Assembly (NCBI GenBank): GCA_014843695.1
Contig: CM026386.1
Span: forward strand, 19,335,973-19,399,972
Direction of reading: 5' to 3'
DNA length: 64,000 bases
From: Archivesica marissinica
Taxonomy: Eukaryota > Mollusca > Bivalvia > Venerida > Vesicomyidae
Of the stretch, positions 60,901 to 64,000 are shown one piece after another. The position numbers and the translations under genes are program-made. Position 1 is the first letter of the stretch, and each line of letters starts with the position of its first letter. The notes below the pieces were generated by a model. That model saw nothing but the letters and a program-made list of their open reading frames with translations, ran no database searches and had not been told where the DNA came from.

Positions 60901-63900
60901 TATGCAGTTGGTACAACTGTTACATGTATTGCATGATGGTCATTGTGCAGTTGGTACATCTGTTACATGTATTGCATGATGGTGATTGTGCAGTTGGTAC
61001 ATCTGTTACATGTATTGCGTGATGGTCAGTGTGCAGTTGGTACATATGTTACGTGTATTGCATGTTGACCATTTTGTAGTTGATACATCTGTTACATGTA
61101 TTGCAGGATGTATTGCATGATGGTCAATGTGCAGATGATACCTCTGTTACATGTATTGCATGATGGTCACTGTGCAGTTGGTACACTTGTTACATGCATT
61201 GCATGATTTTTTTCATGATGGTCATTGTGCAGTTGGTACATCTGTTACATTTATTGCATGATGGTCATTGTGCAGTTGGTACATCTGTTACATGTATTGC
61301 ATGATGTATTGCATGATGGTCATTATGCAGTTGGTACATCAGTTACATGTATTGTATGATGGCCATTGTGCAGTTGATACACCTGTTACATGTATTGCAT
61401 GGTGGTCGTTGTGCAGTTGATACATCTGTTACATGGATTGCATGATGGTCATTGTGCAGTTGGTACATCTGTTACATGTATTGCATGATGGTCAGTGTGC
61501 AGTTGATACATCTGTTACATGTATTGAATGATGTATTCCATGATGTATTGCATGATGGCCATTGTGCCTTTGGTACATCTGTTACATGTATTGCATGATG
61601 TATTGCATGATGGTCATTGTGCAGTTGGTACATCAGTTACGTGTATTGCATGATGGTCATTGTGCAGTTGATACATATGTTACATGTATTGCATGATGGT
61701 CATTGTGCAGTTGGTACATTTGTTACATGTATTGCATGATGGTCATTTTGCAGTTGGTACATCTGTTACATGGATTGCATGATGGTCATTGTGCAGTTGG
61801 TACATCTGTTACATGTATTGCATGATGGTCATTGTGCAGTTGGTACATCTGTTTCATGTATTGCCTGATGGTCATTATGCAGTTGTTACATCTGTAACAT
61901 GTATTGCATGATGGTCCTTGTGCAGTTGATACATCTTTTACATGTATTGCCTGATGGTCATTGTGCAGTTGGTACATCTGTTACATGTATTGCATGATGT
62001 ATTGCATGATGGTCATTATGCAGTTGGTACAATTGTTACATGTATTGCATGATGGTCATTGTGCAGTTGGTACATCTGTTACATGTATTGCATGATGACC
62101 ATTGTGCAGTTGATACATCTATTACATGTATTGCATGATGTGTTGCATGATGTGTTGCATGATGGTCATTGTACAGTTGACACATCTGTTACATGTATTG
62201 CATGATGTATTGCATGATGGTCATTGTGCAGATGGTACATCAGTTACAAGCATTGCATGATGGTCATTGTGCAGTTGGTACATCTATTACATGTATTGCA
62301 TGATGGTCATTGTGCAGTTGATACATCTGTTACATGTATTGCATGATGTATTGCATGATGGTCATTGTGCAGTTGATACATCTGTTACATGTATTGCATC
62401 ATGTATTGCATGATGGTCATTGTGCCGTTGGTACATCTGTTACATGTATTGCATGATGGCCATTGTGCAGTTGATACAGTTGTTACATGTATTGCATGAT
62501 GTATTGTATGATGGTCATTGTGCCGTTGGTACATATGTAACATGTATTGCATGAGGTATTGCATGATGGTCATTGTGCAGTTGGTACATATGTTACATGT
62601 ATTGCATAAGGTATTGCATGATGGTCATTGTGCAGTTGATACATCTTTTACATGTATTGCATGATGTATTGCATGATGGTCATTGTGCAGTTGGTACATC
62701 TGTTACATGTATTGCATGATGTATTGCATGATGGTCATTGTGCAGTTGATACATCTGTTACATGTATTGCATAATGGTCATTGTGCAGATGGTACAACTG
62801 TTACATGTATTGCATGATGGTCATTGTGTAGTTGGTACATCTGTTACATGTATTGCATGATGGTCATTGTGCAGTTGGTACATCCGTTACATGTATTGCA
62901 TGATGGCCATTGTGCAGTTAGTACATCCGTTACATGTATTGCATGATGGCCATTGTGCAGTTGGTACATCTGTTGAATGTATTGCATGATGGCCATTGTG
63001 CAGTTGGTACATATCATACATGTATTGCATGATGGTGATTGTGCAGTTCATACACCTGTTACATGTGTTGCATGATGGTCATTGTGCCGTTGATACACCT
63101 GTTACATGTATTGCATGATGGTCATTGTGCAGTTGATACACCTGTTACATGTATTGCATGATGGTCATTGTGCAGTTGATACATCTGTTACATGTACTGA
63201 ATGATGTATTCCATGATGTATTGCATGATGGCCATTGTGCCGTTCGTACATCTGTTACGTGTATTGCATGATGGTCATTGTGCAGTTGATACATATGTTA
63301 CATGTATTGCATGATGGTCATTGTGCAGTTAGTTCATCTGTTACATGTATTGCATGAAGGTCATTTTGCAGTTGGTACATCTGTTACAAGGATTGTATGA
63401 TGGTCATTGTGCAGTTGGTACATCTGTTACATGTATTGCATGATGGTCATTGTGCAGTTGATACATCTGTTACACGTATGCATGATGGTCATTGTGCAGT
63501 TGGTACATCTGTTATATGTATTACATGATGGCCATTGTGCAGTTGATACATCTGTTACATGTATTGCATGATGGTCATTGTGCAGTTGGTACATCTGTTA
63601 TATGTATTACATGATGGCCATTGTGCAGTTGATGCATCTGTTACATGTATTGCATGATGGTCATTGTGCAGTTGGTACATCTGTTATATGTATTACATGA
63701 TGGCCATTGTGCAGTTGATACATCTGTTTCATGTATTGCATGATGGTCATTGTGCAGTTGGTACATCTGTTATATGTATTACATGATGGCCATTGTGCAG
63801 TTGATACATCTGTTACATGTATTGCATGATGGTCATTGTGCAGTTGGTACATCTGTTACATGTATTGCATGATGTTTTGCATGATGGTCATTGTGCAGTT

Positions 63901-64000
63901 GGTACATATGTTACATGTATTGCATGATGTATTGCATGATGGTCATTGTGCAGTTGATACATCTGTTACATGTATTGCATGATGGTCATTGTGCAGTTGG
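42991..64000. repeat. Distal higher-order domain of the 43-bp satellite
   Basis: Lacks the aactgttaaaagc marker and has its own variants. Examples: a gtcaatctgcagttg/gcttgatggacattttgcc block at about 48.47, 48.98 and 50.03 kb, an attgagcagttgatac block at about 52.75, 53.17 and 53.64 kb, a 1,325-bp repeat (45.21 and 46.54 kb), and the 2,612/1,054-bp duplications between 54.2 and 60.3 kb. Confidence 0.75.
54241..60300. repeat. Recent tandem block duplication inside the satellite (2,612 and 1,054 bp)
   Basis: The variant gcagatgatacatctg at 54,301 recurs at 56,913, exactly 2,612 bp on. The variant catcatgtattgcatgattg at about 55,941 recurs at 58,553 (+2,612) and 59,607 (+1,054). The 62-codon open frames at 55,930, 58,542 and 59,596 differ by at most a residue, and the 84-codon ones at 56,346 and 60,012 (+3,666, the sum) are identical. 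Confidence 0.85.

Larger units (their letters stand above)
22104..64000. repeat. 43/55-bp satellite, about 42 kb, open at the window edge
   Basis: The basic unit is 43 bp: it contains TGCATGATGGTCATTGTGCA, then GTTGGTACATCTG and TTACATGTAT, with the 8-bp palindrome TACATGTA. Many units have 12 extra bases (tgcatgatgtat), giving 55 bp, and some have about 24 (gaatgatgtattccatgatg). Recurrent variants are ggccattgtg, gccgttgatacacc, gtggttattg and catagcatg. I estimate about 900 units. The consensus has no CpG and is T/G-rich on the plus strand. Because 43 is not divisible by 3, open frames show a 43-residue period over three units; these are not genes. Confidence 0.98.

Noticed and set aside
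22104..64000. Many 60-117-codon open frames reading like MCSWYICYMYCMMVIVQLVH on the plus strand and MYQLHNDHHAIHVTDVPTAQ on the minus strand
   Set aside because: They are the three phases of a 43-bp satellite unit (43 is not a multiple of 3, so the pattern repeats every three units). Frames break wherever 55-bp or deleted units occur, and there is no conserved start or codon bias.
22104..64000. CRISPR-like array
   Set aside because: Repeats are directly adjacent with no unique spacers, the unit has many graded variants, and the context is eukaryotic.

Overview
The window is animal (metazoan) nuclear DNA, most likely from a mollusc such as a bivalve. The taxon is an inference. It rests on AT-rich intron-bearing sequence, tRNA-derived SINEs with target-site duplications, Tc1, pogo and piggyBac-type DNA transposons, a TatD/TATDN2-like gene fragment, a Ty3/gypsy Gag-like fragment and very long satellite arrays. 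There are no operons, bacterial genes or CRISPR arrays. No intact host gene is visible. The only candidate host coding sequence is one orphan exon at about 18.45-18.63 kb on the minus strand.

Layout. 1-4.5 kb is a mosaic of nested mobile elements: a 73-bp minisatellite split by a SINE, a 900-bp TA-flanked element lodged in the catalytic region of a dead Tc1-like transposase, an 830-bp TA-flanked element with 25-bp inverted termini, a 30-bp minisatellite and a broken TatD-like fragment. 4.9-8.5 kb (minus strand) is the main coding locus: a pogo/CENP-B-type transposase with a complete DD35D triad, then a Lys-rich linker, a C4HC3 PHD finger and a HIRAN-like domain. It is split by a 234-bp piggyBac-type MITE sitting at a TTAA, by a 403-bp pogo-type MITE in an apparent intron, and by frame changes. 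9.3-11.2 kb holds two minisatellites around a Gag-like fragment. An N block of exactly 1000 bases (11,169-12,168) is an assembly gap.

12.17-17.91 kb is a very homogeneous, CpG-rich 56/58-bp satellite of about 100 copies. 17.9-22.1 kb is a second mosaic: two copies of a structured TTAA-flanked MITE, several SINE pieces including a head-to-head pair, a complete second-family SINE with target duplication, a fold-back element and a small pogo-type MITE. From about 22.1 kb to the window end (about 42 kb, 65% of the window) there is a single CpG-free satellite with a 43-bp unit, a 55-bp variant, and nested higher-order duplications at exact offsets such as 5,125, 2,092, 1,325, 2,612 and 1,054 bp.

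How it fits together: this is repeat-dominated chromatin, plausibly pericentromeric or subtelomeric, in which DNA transposons have inserted into each other. The autonomous-type pogo transposase is the only gene that could once have mobilised neighbours; two non-autonomous elements with pogo-like TA/CAGT termini lie at 5.5 kb and 20.8 kb. The strongest candidates for something little described are the transposase-PHD-HIRAN-like architecture, the structured TTAA MITE family, and the 42-kb satellite with its higher-order organisation.
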